A stretch of DNA of 64,000 nt from Nocardia brasiliensis ATCC 700358 (GTDB lineage Bacteria > Actinomycetota > Actinomycetes > Mycobacteriales > Mycobacteriaceae): assembly GCF_000250675.2 (NCBI RefSeq), contig NC_018681.1, forward strand, positions 5,642,001 through 5,706,000, in the 5' to 3' direction. The translations under genes were made by a program, and so were the position numbers. The notes beneath the pieces are model-generated. The model did not search any database. It saw nothing but the letters and a program-made list of their open reading frames with translations, and was not told the DNA's origin. This document shows positions 1-8,048 of this stretch, one piece after another. The stretch's first letter is position 1; each line of letters begins with the position of its first letter.

Positions 1-13
1 ACCGCCGAGTAGT

Positions 14-42
14 CGGGGCGGTGCGAGAGTCGCACCGCCCCG
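14..42. terminator. Perfect 13-bp stem-loop
   Basis: A GC-rich 13-bp perfect inverted repeat with a GAG loop (CGGGGCGGTGCGA / TCGCACCGCCCCG). It ends just downstream of the stop of the minus-strand small gene at 48-197, so it is probably that gene's terminator; it could serve a plus-strand gene entering from the left too. Confidence 0.7.
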
Positions 43-47
43 GCTTA

Positions 48-197
48 TCAGGACAACTTGAGTATGTTCCGCAATCCGCCGATGGCGGCCGCTACATCCC
101 GCAGCCCTTTCGTGCTGCCTGTGCGGATGACCACCACCGCACACAGGACCAGGTAGCAGATGAAGCAGATCGCGACCAGCAATGCGATTTGGACCAA
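48..197 (-). CDS. Small single-pass membrane protein, TTG start
   Basis: A 49-codon frame on the minus strand starting TTG-GTC-CAA, with a strong AGGAG Shine-Dalgarno about 6 bases upstream and a TGA stop immediately before a strong stem-loop. The product has a hydrophobic segment (LLVAICFICYLVLCAVVV) at residues 5-22, then a short basic and amphipathic tail ending NILKLS. Single-pass membrane miniprotein; function unknown. The combination of ribosome-binding site, membrane segment and terminator argues for a real gene in spite of its length and rare start codon. Confidence 0.55.
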   Translation of the reverse strand: MVQIALLVAICFICYLVLCAVVVIRTGSTKGLRDVAAAIGGLRNILKLS

Positions 198-661
198 CTC
201 GGTCTCCTCTCTTCTTTTTTGGGGCGCGCCTCAGCGAGAGGCGGCCGTCCCAAAAATCCGAGGAGATGAGCTACAAAGTCGGGGTCCTTTCAGCGGCGGC
301 AACGCGGGAAAGCATACGGCAGGGCCATCGAACCCCACCAGACCCTCAGCCCCGTCGACGGGCGACTGAGACGAGAACGTAACCGAGGCCCCCAGACCTG
401 GGATGACTTGTCCCGCAGAGGTATCGGCACGCCAGACTGGACTGGGCCGCAGTCAGCGGTGAGGTCATCGCAGCCGGACGGCCCTCGTTCGACCATGGCC
501 TCTACGTCATCGCCTCCGACGGTGACATCGAAGAAGGTGTTCTGAGCAACTTCCACTTCGATGTCCACCTCGTCGGCCTGCACGCCTGGACGGTCGGGTC
601 GACCCTTGAGTATCGAACCGTCCTGGTACACGAGCGAGCGGGTTTTGGCGTAGCCGTCTGA
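198..661 (+). other. Gene-poor stretch with a start-less open frame
   Basis: No intact gene seen. From 407 to the TGA at 659-661 one plus-strand frame stays open for 84 codons without a usual start codon and reads like coding sequence (for example AAVSGEVIAAGRPSFDHG). It lies in the same frame as the sigma-factor fragment that follows, separated by one stop codon. It could be a remnant of an older gene fused to the sigma locus, or chance. Confidence 0.3.
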
Positions 662-751
662 TCACGGCTGTACGGGGCGTCGCGCTCGACACCCGACTAC
701 TGTCTGAGAATCGATCCATTTCGATGCTGGGCGTGGCCGTCTCAAGAATGT

Positions 752-1177
752 GTGGCGTGGCGTCAGCGTTCCAAATCCGAGGCCCTCGTGGACGACTACC
801 TCGACACCGATATCCCGCTGATGCCAGGAGCTACGCTGCGGCAAGACCCGCTACAGCGAGTCCTCGAGAACGACGATCTCAAACGATTCATGCGAGTGCT
901 CGACCACATCTTGACCGAGACCCAGTACCGGGTCGCGATGATGGCGTGGGAGCTGGGACTGCCCGACGCAGAGATAGCGCAGGTTCTGGACTGCACGGTC
1001 TCGACCGTGCACTCTCATAAGAGCAGGGCCCGCAAGAAGATCGAGGCGATGATGAATCGCACAGAAGCCAAGATCGCGTTCGACAGCGCCGAGGATCTGG
1101 TCGAGGTGATCGCGGAGCACCGGCAGACCGCAGGCGAGGCCACCGGTACCCGAGCAGAAGGGGTGAGGCCGGCATGA
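752..1177 (+). pseudogene. Sigma-70 family factor, region 4 only (N-terminally decayed)
   Basis: The 141-residue product carries a sigma region-4 helix-turn-helix (AEIAQVLDCTVSTVHSHKSR, about residues 74-93), which in ECF-type sigma factors contacts the -35 box. The region-2 segment needed for core binding and -10 recognition is missing. Between about 722 and 760, sigma-like residues appear in a neighbouring frame (LGVAVSRM) before WRQRSKSEAL continues in this one, suggesting a frameshift. The start given (GTG 752) is only the first start-like codon. The 3' end overlaps the next gene as ATGA, so the two were translated together. Probably inactive as a sigma factor. Confidence 0.6.
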
Positions 1178-1752
1178 GCACCGACAGCAGCGACGGCACC
1201 GAGCCGATCTCGATCGCTGCCGCGTTCGCCGAGCTGGACAGCTACCGCGAGCAGCGCGACGAGAACACCTACGACGTGGAAGCAGGCCTGGCCGAGCTCA
1301 AGAAACGAGTCACGGGCCAGACCGACTCCGACGCCGAAACCAGCGGGGAGGCAACTAGCGATGTGCACCCCGACCTCGAGGTGACCGACTCGGCAATTAC
1401 CAGCGCGATTTCCCCCGAGCGCGCAACCCGAGACGAGACAGGCAGCTGGAAATTGAGCTGGCTACCCGACCGGGAACTGACCTTCGCCCAGGCACTGGCA
1501 GGGATGGAATTCGACACACTTGTCAGCAACTACGAACTGGCGAACGACACAGCAGCTCAGGCTCGCCTCGAACACCTCGCCACGCAGTTGGATCTGACTG
1601 TCATGGAGGCACTCACCCTGCTCACCGAACGTATTACCGACCAGATGAACGCGAAGTCCGCGCCCCCTCCACTTCCCGGTACGGGCTTGCGACGACAACT
1701 GATCGATCCCCGCTCAGCTCTGCGAACGCGCACTGGCGACGCCCGCCGTTGA
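1174..1752 (+). CDS. Hypothetical protein coupled to the sigma-factor gene
   Basis: A 192-residue acidic, soluble protein; its ATG overlaps the stop of the sigma-factor fragment (ATGA). The N-terminus (ISIAAAFAELDSYREQRDE) is predicted helical; a low-complexity acidic stretch follows at about residues 50-90 and a helical segment at about 130-160. No membrane segment and no zinc-binding anti-sigma motif were seen, so calling it an anti-sigma factor is unsupported, although the coupling makes a sigma-related role plausible. No family recognised. Confidence 0.65.
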   Translation: MSTDSSDGTEPISIAAAFAELDSYREQRDENTYDVEAGLAELKKRVTGQTDSDAETSGEATSDVHPDLEVTDSAITSAISPERATRDETGSWKLSWLPDRELTFAQALAGMEFDTLVSNYELANDTAAQARLEHLATQLDLTVMEALTLLTERITDQMNAKSAPPPLPGTGLRRQLIDPRSALRTRTGDARR

Positions 1753-1825
1753 GAATCGATCGTTTTCCGGGCAACTCTTCGGCTTCGGCTTCACTACCTC
1801 CGGCCGCACTTCCGTTTCGCCGCGC

Positions 1826-2413
1826 CTAGGCTCCTGCTGAAACCAGCAGCACGGTAATGACTATCAGCACTGTCGAGATATATCCGAGCGTAAGGCCAAC
1901 AATAGCCAGCACCCGACCGTGCTCACCAGTTCGGCGAATCTGCACGAGGGCGATGTGCCCAATCGGGATGGCTAGGGGTGCGAGCACAAAGCCACACACC
2001 AGAGCGACGATTGCCAAGGTGTTCGTATGTGCTGTCGCGACTCGGACTCCGCCGGGGACCTGGTTCGCGGTGACCGGTTTGCCATCGGGCGTGTACCCAA
2101 CGATCGGGAAGACCGGTTGACCAGTTTCGGTGAACCCAATCGGCTGCGCCTCGGCTGCGACCTCCGACGGCTTCAACCTGCCGGTTGACCGTAGAAGGAC
2201 TGATGTAGCAACCAGAAGCAGAATGATCCCGAAGCCGATCTCCGGGCGGCCCCCGGTCCGGTAGCCGGTGGCGACGTTCATCTGGCTGGCCTGTATTAGC
2301 AGAATGCCCCAAACGATCAGCGCTAGTCCGATCCCCGCGAGCACCCACGACACGAGCTTCAACCGGCTGCTGGGGATGGCGTTTGCATCTTCGGTGCCAG
2401 CGTGTTCAGACAT
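1826..2413 (-). CDS. DUF4190-type membrane protein
   Basis: 195 residues from the ATG at 2413, chosen over longer frames because AAGGAC lies 7 bases upstream. Two hydrophobic stretches occur in the N-terminal half (about residues 22-40 and 55-70), and the C-terminal half (LAIVALVCGFVLAPLAIPIG ... LAIVGLTLGYISTVLIVITV) has the two-helix layout of DUF4190 proteins. A short linker before it (GYTPDGKPVTANQ) is typical of actinobacterial members. Integral membrane protein of unknown role; convergent with the gene at 1174. Confidence 0.7.
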   Translation of the reverse strand: MSEHAGTEDANAIPSSRLKLVSWVLAGIGLALIVWGILLIQASQMNVATGYRTGGRPEIGFGIILLLVATSVLLRSTGRLKPSEVAAEAQPIGFTETGQPVFPIVGYTPDGKPVTANQVPGGVRVATAHTNTLAIVALVCGFVLAPLAIPIGHIALVQIRRTGEHGRVLAIVGLTLGYISTVLIVITVLLVSAGA

Positions 2414-2600
2414 GACTGTCCTTCTAACTGCGCGGGGAGCCACCCATCCCAGACGTCTGCTGGTATGGGTGTCGCCAGCCAAGTTACAGATTCGGGCGCA
2501 ACGGTGATGTCGGATCCGGTGAACCGCGTTCTGCAAGTCCAGATCTCGGCGTGTCGCAGAGACCGTGCGCGTGTCGCGCTCACATGAGATAGTCGAACAC

Positions 2601-2855
2601 ATGTTCGATTCAGAGTTCGCGCCAGGTGATCCCGTGCGGTGGTTCGACGACGGTCACGGTCGCGGCCTACCCGCCGACCACCCCGCAGCGGTGCGCCGCT
2701 CCGGAGTGGTCAGCAGTGTGCTTCGTAATCCGGACGGTAGCGGCCCCGCCGTCGGCTACTTCGTCCGCTGCTACAGCACGATCTCGGGTTCCTACATCGC
2801 GACCGTGCGGCCCGATCTCGGGCACGTGCTCGCCCTAGACGAGCGCGCCAGTTGA
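2601..2855 (+). CDS. Small hypothetical protein
   Basis: 84 residues starting MFDSEFAPGDPVRWFDDG, transcribed away from the DUF4190 gene. It reads like a small beta-rich domain (GPAVGYFVRCYSTISGSYIA) with no membrane segment. The start at 2601 is preferred to 2565 because the extra residues look non-coding. Unknown function. Confidence 0.5.
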   Translation: MFDSEFAPGDPVRWFDDGHGRGLPADHPAAVRRSGVVSSVLRNPDGSGPAVGYFVRCYSTISGSYIATVRPDLGHVLALDERAS

Positions 2856-2924
2856 GCCCGCGCTCTGCTGTTTGCGCTCGCCGCGGCGAGTGGCGCTGTC
2901 GTCTGCCGTTGCTGCCTACGTGGC

Positions 2925-3260
2925 TCACTGCTGAGCTTCGGCCCGGTAGCCGCATCCCGCGCAGCACCAGCCAACAACCGAGGCTACGCGCGCGGCATGC
3001 AGCATCTCCCCGCACTCCGGGCACAACGGCGGTGCTGCTACAGCCCATTCGTCGAGAGCGTCAACGAGCTGACGACCACTGCCGTCGACGGTGAACAGCA
3101 CGGCGTTCCGGTCGAACACTGTGAGCCGGGAACAGAATTCGACTCGAAGCGTCGCGATGCGCGCGATCTCGACAAGCTCATCGAGCGCGTGCTCGGACAG
3201 GCGGGTGATGACCGTGCCCGCCCCTTCGACGGTTTCCTCAAGCACCATGCGGTACCGCAC
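2925..3260 (-). CDS. Hypothetical protein with C-terminal zinc ribbon
   Basis: A 111-residue protein; the GTG at 3260 or the ATG at 3248 could be the start. Residues 1-70 look like a mixed alpha/beta domain, and the C-terminus contains two Cys pairs (LCPECGEML ... CCAGCGYR) of a treble-clef or zinc-ribbon type. Such ribbons bind nucleic acid or protein, but nothing here says which. It lies 39 bases downstream of the XRE regulator gene on the same strand, so the two may be co-transcribed. Confidence 0.55.
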   Translation of the reverse strand: MRYRMVLEETVEGAGTVITRLSEHALDELVEIARIATLRVEFCSRLTVFDRNAVLFTVDGSGRQLVDALDEWAVAAPPLCPECGEMLHAARVASVVGWCCAGCGYRAEAQQ

Positions 3261-3299
3261 GGCTCACTCGTAGACGGCTGGCTGCGCCATCGGACGGGT

Positions 3300-4526
3300 C
3301 TAGGCTGTAACGCCGAGCTGGCCGGCGAGCACGCGAGCGTCTCTCTCGACCATCCGGCCCCCGTTGGTCACCAGCTCGGCGGCCAGGTTGCGGGACAGCG
3401 GGTGGCAACTCATTGACTCCGCCGAAACGCCAGTGGCGGTCTTTAAAGCACCCACTGCGCCGATCCAATCACGTTGCTGTTCGTAGCCGCGGGCCACCTC
3501 CAGCCAGACCCGCGCCCGTCGGTCGACACTCGGTACGGCGTCGGGGTCGACGGCGGTTGCCGCTTCGAGGGCGTTGCCGGACTTCCTCAGCTCCACGAGC
3601 ACGCTGACTGAGGTCATGTCCGCGTTCGCGGTACCGAACAACGTCCAGGGGTGCGCTGATCCTGCGGGCAAGGCTCGCGCCATACCGAGCGCCTGATCAA
3701 CGCCGCGCAGTGCGTCACCTTCGCGGCCCATCTTGGCGGCGGTGATGGCGCTGTGCAGGTGGCACGCGCCCCACAGCGCTTGCGCTTCAGAGTCACTGGC
3801 CAGGCGCGGTTCCAGGAGCGCGACCGCGTCTTGCGTGAGCCGGTACGCCTCTTCCTCGCGCGAGGTGGCACGCCACACGTTGCCGACTACCCACGATGCG
3901 CCCGCGAGCGTTATCGGTTCGTCGGCGATTTCGGCCGCCGACATGCAACGGTCGGCCGCGAGCCACAGCAGCGGAGCGTCCGCTACCCACGCCAGCACCT
4001 GCTCCGAAAGTGCATACGCCCCAGACAATGCGGCCGCAGCGGTACGTCGTTCCTGTCCGTCGAGGGTGCGTACCGCGCGACGCCCGTCACGGATCAGCTC
4101 CGGCAGCATGGCGCCGGCATCGGCGCGGGGTGTTTTCGAACGGTGCCAGATGGCCCAGGCTCGATCGACGCGCGCCTGCAGCTCGGTCGGGTCGATAGGT
4201 GATGCCACGGGCGCCAGGTCTACCGATTCGATGGCCTCGCGGATCGCGGGCACGACGGGATGTCCGGCGCGGCGGGACAGGCCGACGAGCAATTCGTGGT
4301 CTCCGGTGATTTCGGTGAGATCGCGTACGCCGAGCGCTTGGCCGAGGCGCAACAACATCTCGAGACCGGGTGCCTGCGAACGTCCCTTTTCGATGTCGCG
4401 CAGCCACACGTCGGAGCGGCCAACCAGACCAGCGATAACTGCGCGGCTTTTGCCGGTACGCGTGCGGATCATCTGGATGCGTTCACCGATCGAACGTCCA
4501 GCGAGTTCGTCATGAGGATTGGGCAT
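3300..4526 (-). CDS. XRE-family regulator with TPR-like C-terminus
   Basis: 408 residues from the ATG at 4526 (AAGGTGG upstream). Residues 10-65 form a cro/C1-type helix-turn-helix (RIQMIRTRTGKSRAVIAGLV, then SDVWLRDIEKGRS). The remaining ~330 residues are all-helical and Ala/Leu-rich, with TPR-like repeats (SEQVLAWVADAPLLWLAADR; HSAITAAKMGREGDALRGV), the architecture of many actinobacterial XRE regulators that sense a peptide or metabolite. It is divergent from the operon at 4842-7003. Three palindromes in the shared intergenic region are candidate operators, so it may control both itself and that operon. Confidence 0.75.
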   Translation of the reverse strand: MPNPHDELAGRSIGERIQMIRTRTGKSRAVIAGLVGRSDVWLRDIEKGRSQAPGLEMLLRLGQALGVRDLTEITGDHELLVGLSRRAGHPVVPAIREAIESVDLAPVASPIDPTELQARVDRAWAIWHRSKTPRADAGAMLPELIRDGRRAVRTLDGQERRTAAAALSGAYALSEQVLAWVADAPLLWLAADRCMSAAEIADEPITLAGASWVVGNVWRATSREEEAYRLTQDAVALLEPRLASDSEAQALWGACHLHSAITAAKMGREGDALRGVDQALGMARALPAGSAHPWTLFGTANADMTSVSVLVELRKSGNALEAATAVDPDAVPSVDRRARVWLEVARGYEQQRDWIGAVGALKTATGVSAESMSCHPLSRNLAAELVTNGGRMVERDARVLAGQLGVTA

Positions 4527-4642
4527 AGCTGCCACCTTCTCCGCGGTTTGGTTCCTCTCCCGCGATACCCCCGGCCCGTCGACCGGGGGCAAAACCTCGC
4601 GGAGAGGCACTACCAAGGATAACGACGGCTAATTCCGTAGGG

Positions 4643-4708
4643 GGTGGGATCTCCCCACCAGCAGAGGGGTGGAGATTCCACCACCTCAGCGGGGGTGGAG
4701 ATCCCACC
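4643..4708. promoter_or_regulatory. Three tandem palindromes, candidate XRE operators
   Basis: Between the divergent XRE gene and the operon there are three related palindromes spaced 25-26 bases apart: 4643-4659 (a variant with two extra bases, inverted), 4668-4682 (GGTGGAGATTCCACC) and 4694-4708 (GGTGGAGATCCCACC). The spacing of about 2.5 helical turns places successive sites on opposite DNA faces. Likely binding sites of the neighbouring XRE regulator; that assignment rests on position only. Confidence 0.65.
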
Positions 4709-4841
4709 AGTTTGGCTCTTGTTTACGGCGCATTCTTCTGGTGGACCCTGCGTCGGGTCACCGATCTGTTTTTCATCGCGCCACTATTGGCAGCCCTCCC
4801 GTCGCCGGGTCCTCCCAAACACGACCGGGAGGTTCTGAGCG

Positions 4842-5216
4842 ATGGGTTCGATTGACGAGGGATTGTGTTCGCCGGTGACAGCAGCCGCGACACCGCAGCA
4901 GATCTACCACGGAAAGCTCTATCAACTTCAGCACCACGGCACGCCCGAGCAGGTAGCGGAATTCTCCGCTGACGGGCCGCCTCGGCCGGAGACGGCGGAC
5001 GGGGTCACCGGTTGGATCTTCTACTACGAAGCGAACACGCCCACGATGGATCAGGTCGCTGCGCTGCTGGCAGAGATGGAGACCTTGGGCTGGATCACCG
5101 GCACGGTCCGGGAAACACTGGCTGAGTTGTCTCCTCAGGAGGCCACTGCGGAGCTGAAAGCGCGCATGGTCGAACGAAATCCCGACGACCAGCAGTCACC
5201 GGCCGAAGCCGGGTGA
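4842..5216 (+). CDS. Hypothetical protein, first gene of methyltransferase operon
   Basis: 124 residues, soluble and acidic. The C-terminal half holds two helical segments (MDQVAALLAEMETLGWITGT; EATAELKARMVE). It starts 134 bases after the last of the palindromes and is followed 6 bases later by the next gene, so it heads a tightly packed operon. No recognised family. Confidence 0.6.
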   Translation: MGSIDEGLCSPVTAAATPQQIYHGKLYQLQHHGTPEQVAEFSADGPPRPETADGVTGWIFYYEANTPTMDQVAALLAEMETLGWITGTVRETLAELSPQEATAELKARMVERNPDDQQSPAEAG

Positions 5217-5222
5217 TCCGGG

Positions 5223-5708
5223 ATGGACAACACCCAAGCACTCCAATCCAGGCGTGATGCGGTGCTCGAACTCGAGCGGCGGTTCTATCAGGTCCGCTGT
5301 GGGCTGCCCGCCCACATACGACCTGATTGGGCACGGATCGAGTTCGTCGTGGGCAGCGTCGGCGCGGTCACGATGCCCGCCCACATCGGAGCGCCGGTCA
5401 AGGTGCACCTCAAGGAACGGCCCCACGGTCGTCTTGGGCCGATCATTTCGCACCCGCGCTCCAAGAGGTGGACGTTCCTGGTGTGCCCGGACCTTCCCGG
5501 CGACCAGGCGTTGTTCGCAGAACTGTTCCGCCACAACGTGACTGTCGCCCCGTGCGGCAGCGAGATCGCGTTGCCTTCTCCGGGCGCTTCGCCGGTGGGC
5601 TACCGGGAGTGGGTATACAAGCCCACCGATGGCTTCCGCCCGGCAGGCACCGAGGTGATCGCGGCGTTCCGGTGGTGTCTTTCAAGACAGAATCCGGTGA
5701 CCTGGTGA
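5223..5708 (+). CDS. Hypothetical protein
   Basis: 161 residues, mixed alpha/beta. Features include an N-terminal helix (RRDAVLELERRFYQVR), a central strand-rich part (WARIEFVVGSVGAVTMPAH), a WTFLVCPDLPGD segment and a C-terminal part (GYREWVYKPTDGFRPAG). No catalytic motif is recognised. The TGG-TGA end overlaps the GTG start of the next gene, implying translational coupling. Part of the operon 4842-7003. Confidence 0.6.
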   Translation: MDNTQALQSRRDAVLELERRFYQVRCGLPAHIRPDWARIEFVVGSVGAVTMPAHIGAPVKVHLKERPHGRLGPIISHPRSKRWTFLVCPDLPGDQALFAELFRHNVTVAPCGSEIALPSPGASPVGYREWVYKPTDGFRPAGTEVIAAFRWCLSRQNPVTW

Positions 5709-5926
5709 CGGCCGACGACGAGCCCGGCGAGCACGAACCGCTTCAGGCCCGGCTCGATGAGATCTTGGCCCTCGAGCCGCGCCTGGACGAGGTTCTCGTC
5801 CTCGCCCCCTCCCTGGACGAGATCGTGGCCCTTGAGCCCCGCCTCGGCCAGATCCACGAATTTCCGCACGCCGCAACACCGTTCGGTGTCGACACGCAGG
5901 AGGCTCCCACCGATGATCAACGATGA
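5705..5926 (+). CDS. Small acidic protein with 14-residue LDEI/LEPR repeats
   Basis: 73 residues from a GTG that overlaps the upstream stop. The middle of the protein is an internal repeat, LDEILALEPR / LDEVLVLAPS / LDEIVALEPR, with a period of about 14 residues, preceded and followed by partial units (LQAR, LGQIHEF). The heptad-like spacing of Leu suggests an amphipathic helix or short coiled coil, perhaps for protein-protein contact. Its 3' end overlaps the next gene by 14 bases. Confidence 0.5.
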   Translation: MTADDEPGEHEPLQARLDEILALEPRLDEVLVLAPSLDEIVALEPRLGQIHEFPHAATPFGVDTQEAPTDDQR

Positions 5927-6170
5927 CCCGGCCCGTGACCACGCGGGCTCCGGCACACCCGGAAGGTCTCCCTCGCAGACGTGCTGGCGGTGGTTGCTGG
6001 CTGCGGCGATCATCGGGGCAGCCTTGCTCGTCGGGCGGCTGATTATGTTGGTGACCGGGTACACAGACGGGGATCCAGAGGCCGCAATCACCCCGGTGGT
6101 CTTCTGCACCATCATTGTCATTCTGTGCTGGGTCGGGCTGCGCGCCGCGATAAGGCGTGAGCGGCGGTGA
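5913..6170 (+). CDS. Small membrane protein
   Basis: 85 residues starting MINDDPARDH with a perfect AGGAGG ribosome-binding site at 5898-5903, inside the preceding gene. Two transmembrane segments (WLLAAAIIGAALLVGRLIML and VVFCTIIVILCWVGLRAAI) are separated by a short acidic loop; the N-terminus is hydrophilic. It ends in a GTGA overlap with the methyltransferase gene. Function unknown. Confidence 0.65.
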   Translation: MINDDPARDHAGSGTPGRSPSQTCWRWLLAAAIIGAALLVGRLIMLVTGYTDGDPEAAITPVVFCTIIVILCWVGLRAAIRRERR

Positions 6171-7003
6171 CGAACGAATCGCCGACATCGCTGCCGCCGG
6201 ATCGGAGGCCGGAACCGTTCGACCCCGGTGCACTGAACTCGGCCCGGGTGTGGGACTACCTGCTGGGCGGGAAGGACTACCGCGAGGTCGACGAGGATAT
6301 GGGCAACGAAATGCTGGCTCGCGCACCGGAAATCAAGACGCTGGCGTGGTTCGCCCGCAGCTTCATGCTCAAGGCGGTCCAGATGGCCGCCGACGCCGGA
6401 ATCCGCCAGTTCATCGACCTCGGCTCGGGTATCCCGACCTCGCCCAACGTGCACGAGGCAGCTCGGGAAATACAGCCCTCGGCGGAGGTGGTGTACGTCG
6501 ACTATGACCCGGTGGTTCACGCGCACTGCGACGCGTTGCTGGCTGGGCCGCGCGGTATCACCGCACTGCTGGGCGACATTCGCCACCCCGAGGCGATACT
6601 CGATCAGCTCAAGAACCACACCACGCTCGATTTCAGCGAGCCCGTGGCCATCACGGCCATCGGCGTGCTGCATTACGTGATGGACGACGAGCGCCCGGCC
6701 GATATCGTCGCCGCCTTCCGCGATCACATGGCATCTGGCAGCCTGCTGGCGATCACGCATGGCTCCACCGCTTCCGCCCCCGAGATACTCCAGGTACTCG
6801 CAGCGACGCAGGGCACGTCCGCCCAGGTCCGCTTTCGCTCCGCCGGCCAGACGGCGGCATTCTTCACCGGCTTCGAAGTGCTCGAACCCGGAGTCGTCCC
6901 GGTACAGCAATGGCTGCGCCCCGACCTGCCGAAAACGCGCATGGTCATGGACGGCGCGATCGGCGTGACGCCCAGCCATAGATGGCGGCTGATGGGCCAG
7001 TGA
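6167..7003 (+). CDS. SAM-dependent methyltransferase, DUF574 (Methyltransf_19) family
   Basis: 278 residues with the signature of the actinobacterial DUF574 methyltransferases: an N-terminal SARVWDYLLGGKDYREVDED motif, a Rossmann SAM-binding loop (FIDLGSGIPTSPNVH, about residues 84-98), and an acidic residue closing strand beta2 (VVYVDYDP). Later segments (AITAIGVLHYV; GFEVLEPGVVPVQQW) also fit. Substrates of this family are mostly unknown. The GTG start overlaps the upstream stop (GTGA). It is the last gene of the operon whose promoter carries the palindromes at 4643-4708. Confidence 0.85.
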   Translation: MTNESPTSLPPDRRPEPFDPGALNSARVWDYLLGGKDYREVDEDMGNEMLARAPEIKTLAWFARSFMLKAVQMAADAGIRQFIDLGSGIPTSPNVHEAAREIQPSAEVVYVDYDPVVHAHCDALLAGPRGITALLGDIRHPEAILDQLKNHTTLDFSEPVAITAIGVLHYVMDDERPADIVAAFRDHMASGSLLAITHGSTASAPEILQVLAATQGTSAQVRFRSAGQTAAFFTGFEVLEPGVVPVQQWLRPDLPKTRMVMDGAIGVTPSHRWRLMGQ

Positions 7004-7034
7004 CCAGGCCGGATCACGCTGGTCCCCTGACGTA

Positions 7035-7069
7035 GTTGGCGGCTGCTCCCAAGTCTTGTTGGCGGCTGC
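7035..7069. repeat. Two direct repeats upstream of tnsA-like gene
   Basis: GTTGGCGGCTGC occurs at 7035-7046 and 7058-7069 (23-base spacing), 113-147 bases before the TnsA-like gene. Tn7-like elements carry short repeated transposase-binding sites at their ends, so this may be the residue of a left end. No matching right end was found. Confidence 0.4.
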
Positions 7070-7181
7070 GTACAGGGTTGGTTGGCTGGGGGTGAAGATC
7101 AGGCGGTCAAGAATTTCTCTGATTCCGTTTGCTCTGTCTGCGGACCCGCTACAGTCCCGGCCGGTTGGGTGTCGCTGATGG

Positions 7182-7847
7182 ATGAGGGTTCTGGTGACCG
7201 ATGTCGTTGGGGCCGTGCTGCGTTCGGATCGCTGCCGGTGGGAGGAGCTGCTGGCCACGCTGCCGGTCGACCTGGCGAGGCCGCGGTCGATGCTGGTGTT
7301 GGGTCACGGATGGACCCGGCAGTGGGTGACGCATCGGCGGTTCGGCGACGACCCCGTGGTCTGCCCGGTCAGAGATCTCGCGGAACTGCCGATCAACGGC
7401 GCGCAACCGGTGCGCCGATTCTCTTGGCGGACAACACAGTTCCATCGTCCGGGGTTGCAATACATGGTGAGCACGGGCCGTCATCACGGGTTCGAGAGCC
7501 ATGCCGAGCAGCAACTGCTGCTGGCGCGCGACTTCGCGGGCGGGCTCACCGAGCTGTTGTCCCAGTCGTTCCGGCTGCCGTTCACCACCGCAGCCGCAAC
7601 CGGGAAGCACACACCGGATTTCCTGCCTGTGTCGGACGATGAAACGTGGCTGATCGACGTGCGCCCTGGCGATCGGATCGGGCCGGAGGATGCGGTGCGG
7701 TTCGCTGCGGCGGCGGAGGTCGCATTGTCGTGCGGGTGGCGTTACGTCGTGCAGCCGACACCAGGGACTTGCACCTCAAGCATGGAAGCACTGAAATGCG
7801 CTGTCCGGCGAAAACCTTCCGCCGGGGGCGTGAAACGTTGTCCGTGA
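7182..7847 (+). CDS. Orphan TnsA-like transposase endonuclease subunit, 3'-altered
   Basis: 221 residues. The part from about 100 to 190 matches the restriction-enzyme-like fold of TnsA: Glu in GFESHAEQQ (E105 or E109), Asp in HTPDFLP (D146), and WLIDVRP (D159-V-R161) where classical TnsA has a Lys. TnsA cuts the 5' ends of Tn7-type elements together with TnsB. After GWRYVV (residue 190) the sequence becomes low-quality (QPTPGTCTSS...), suggesting a frameshift or replaced C-terminus. No tnsB or tnsC follows; a hairpin ends the unit. Remnant of a Tn7-like element; activity doubtful. Confidence 0.65.
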   Translation: MRVLVTDVVGAVLRSDRCRWEELLATLPVDLARPRSMLVLGHGWTRQWVTHRRFGDDPVVCPVRDLAELPINGAQPVRRFSWRTTQFHRPGLQYMVSTGRHHGFESHAEQQLLLARDFAGGLTELLSQSFRLPFTTAAATGKHTPDFLPVSDDETWLIDVRPGDRIGPEDAVRFAAAAEVALSCGWRYVVQPTPGTCTSSMEALKCAVRRKPSAGGVKRCP

Positions 7848-7889
7848 CGGCTACTGCAACCAAGAATCACAGCGCTGACCAGGCAAAAC

Positions 7890-7927
7890 AATGTCCCTTC
7901 CGGCCTTGACGGACCGAAAGGGACATT
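7890..7927 (+). terminator. Stem-loop after the tnsA-like gene
   Basis: The inverted repeat AATGTCCCTTcCGG / CCGaAAGGGACATT, with one mismatched pair in the stem, lies 43 bases after the stop at 7847 and is followed by a T-containing run. Likely Rho-independent-type terminator. Confidence 0.6.
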
Positions 7928-8048
7928 TATGGGATGTTTAATACTCCAAGCGTATCTCGCCGGCCATTTCTCGCATCTTCGGCGTCCGCGAGCGCCGCTT
8001 GCTGATCATGGTTCCCAGTATGTCGCGTGAATAGCGTTGCTGTACAAT

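Noticed and set aside
4643..4708. Could the three palindromes be a CRISPR array or replication iterons?
   Set aside because: Repeat and spacer lengths are too short and irregular for CRISPR, there are no cas or replication genes, and the place between divergent genes fits operators.
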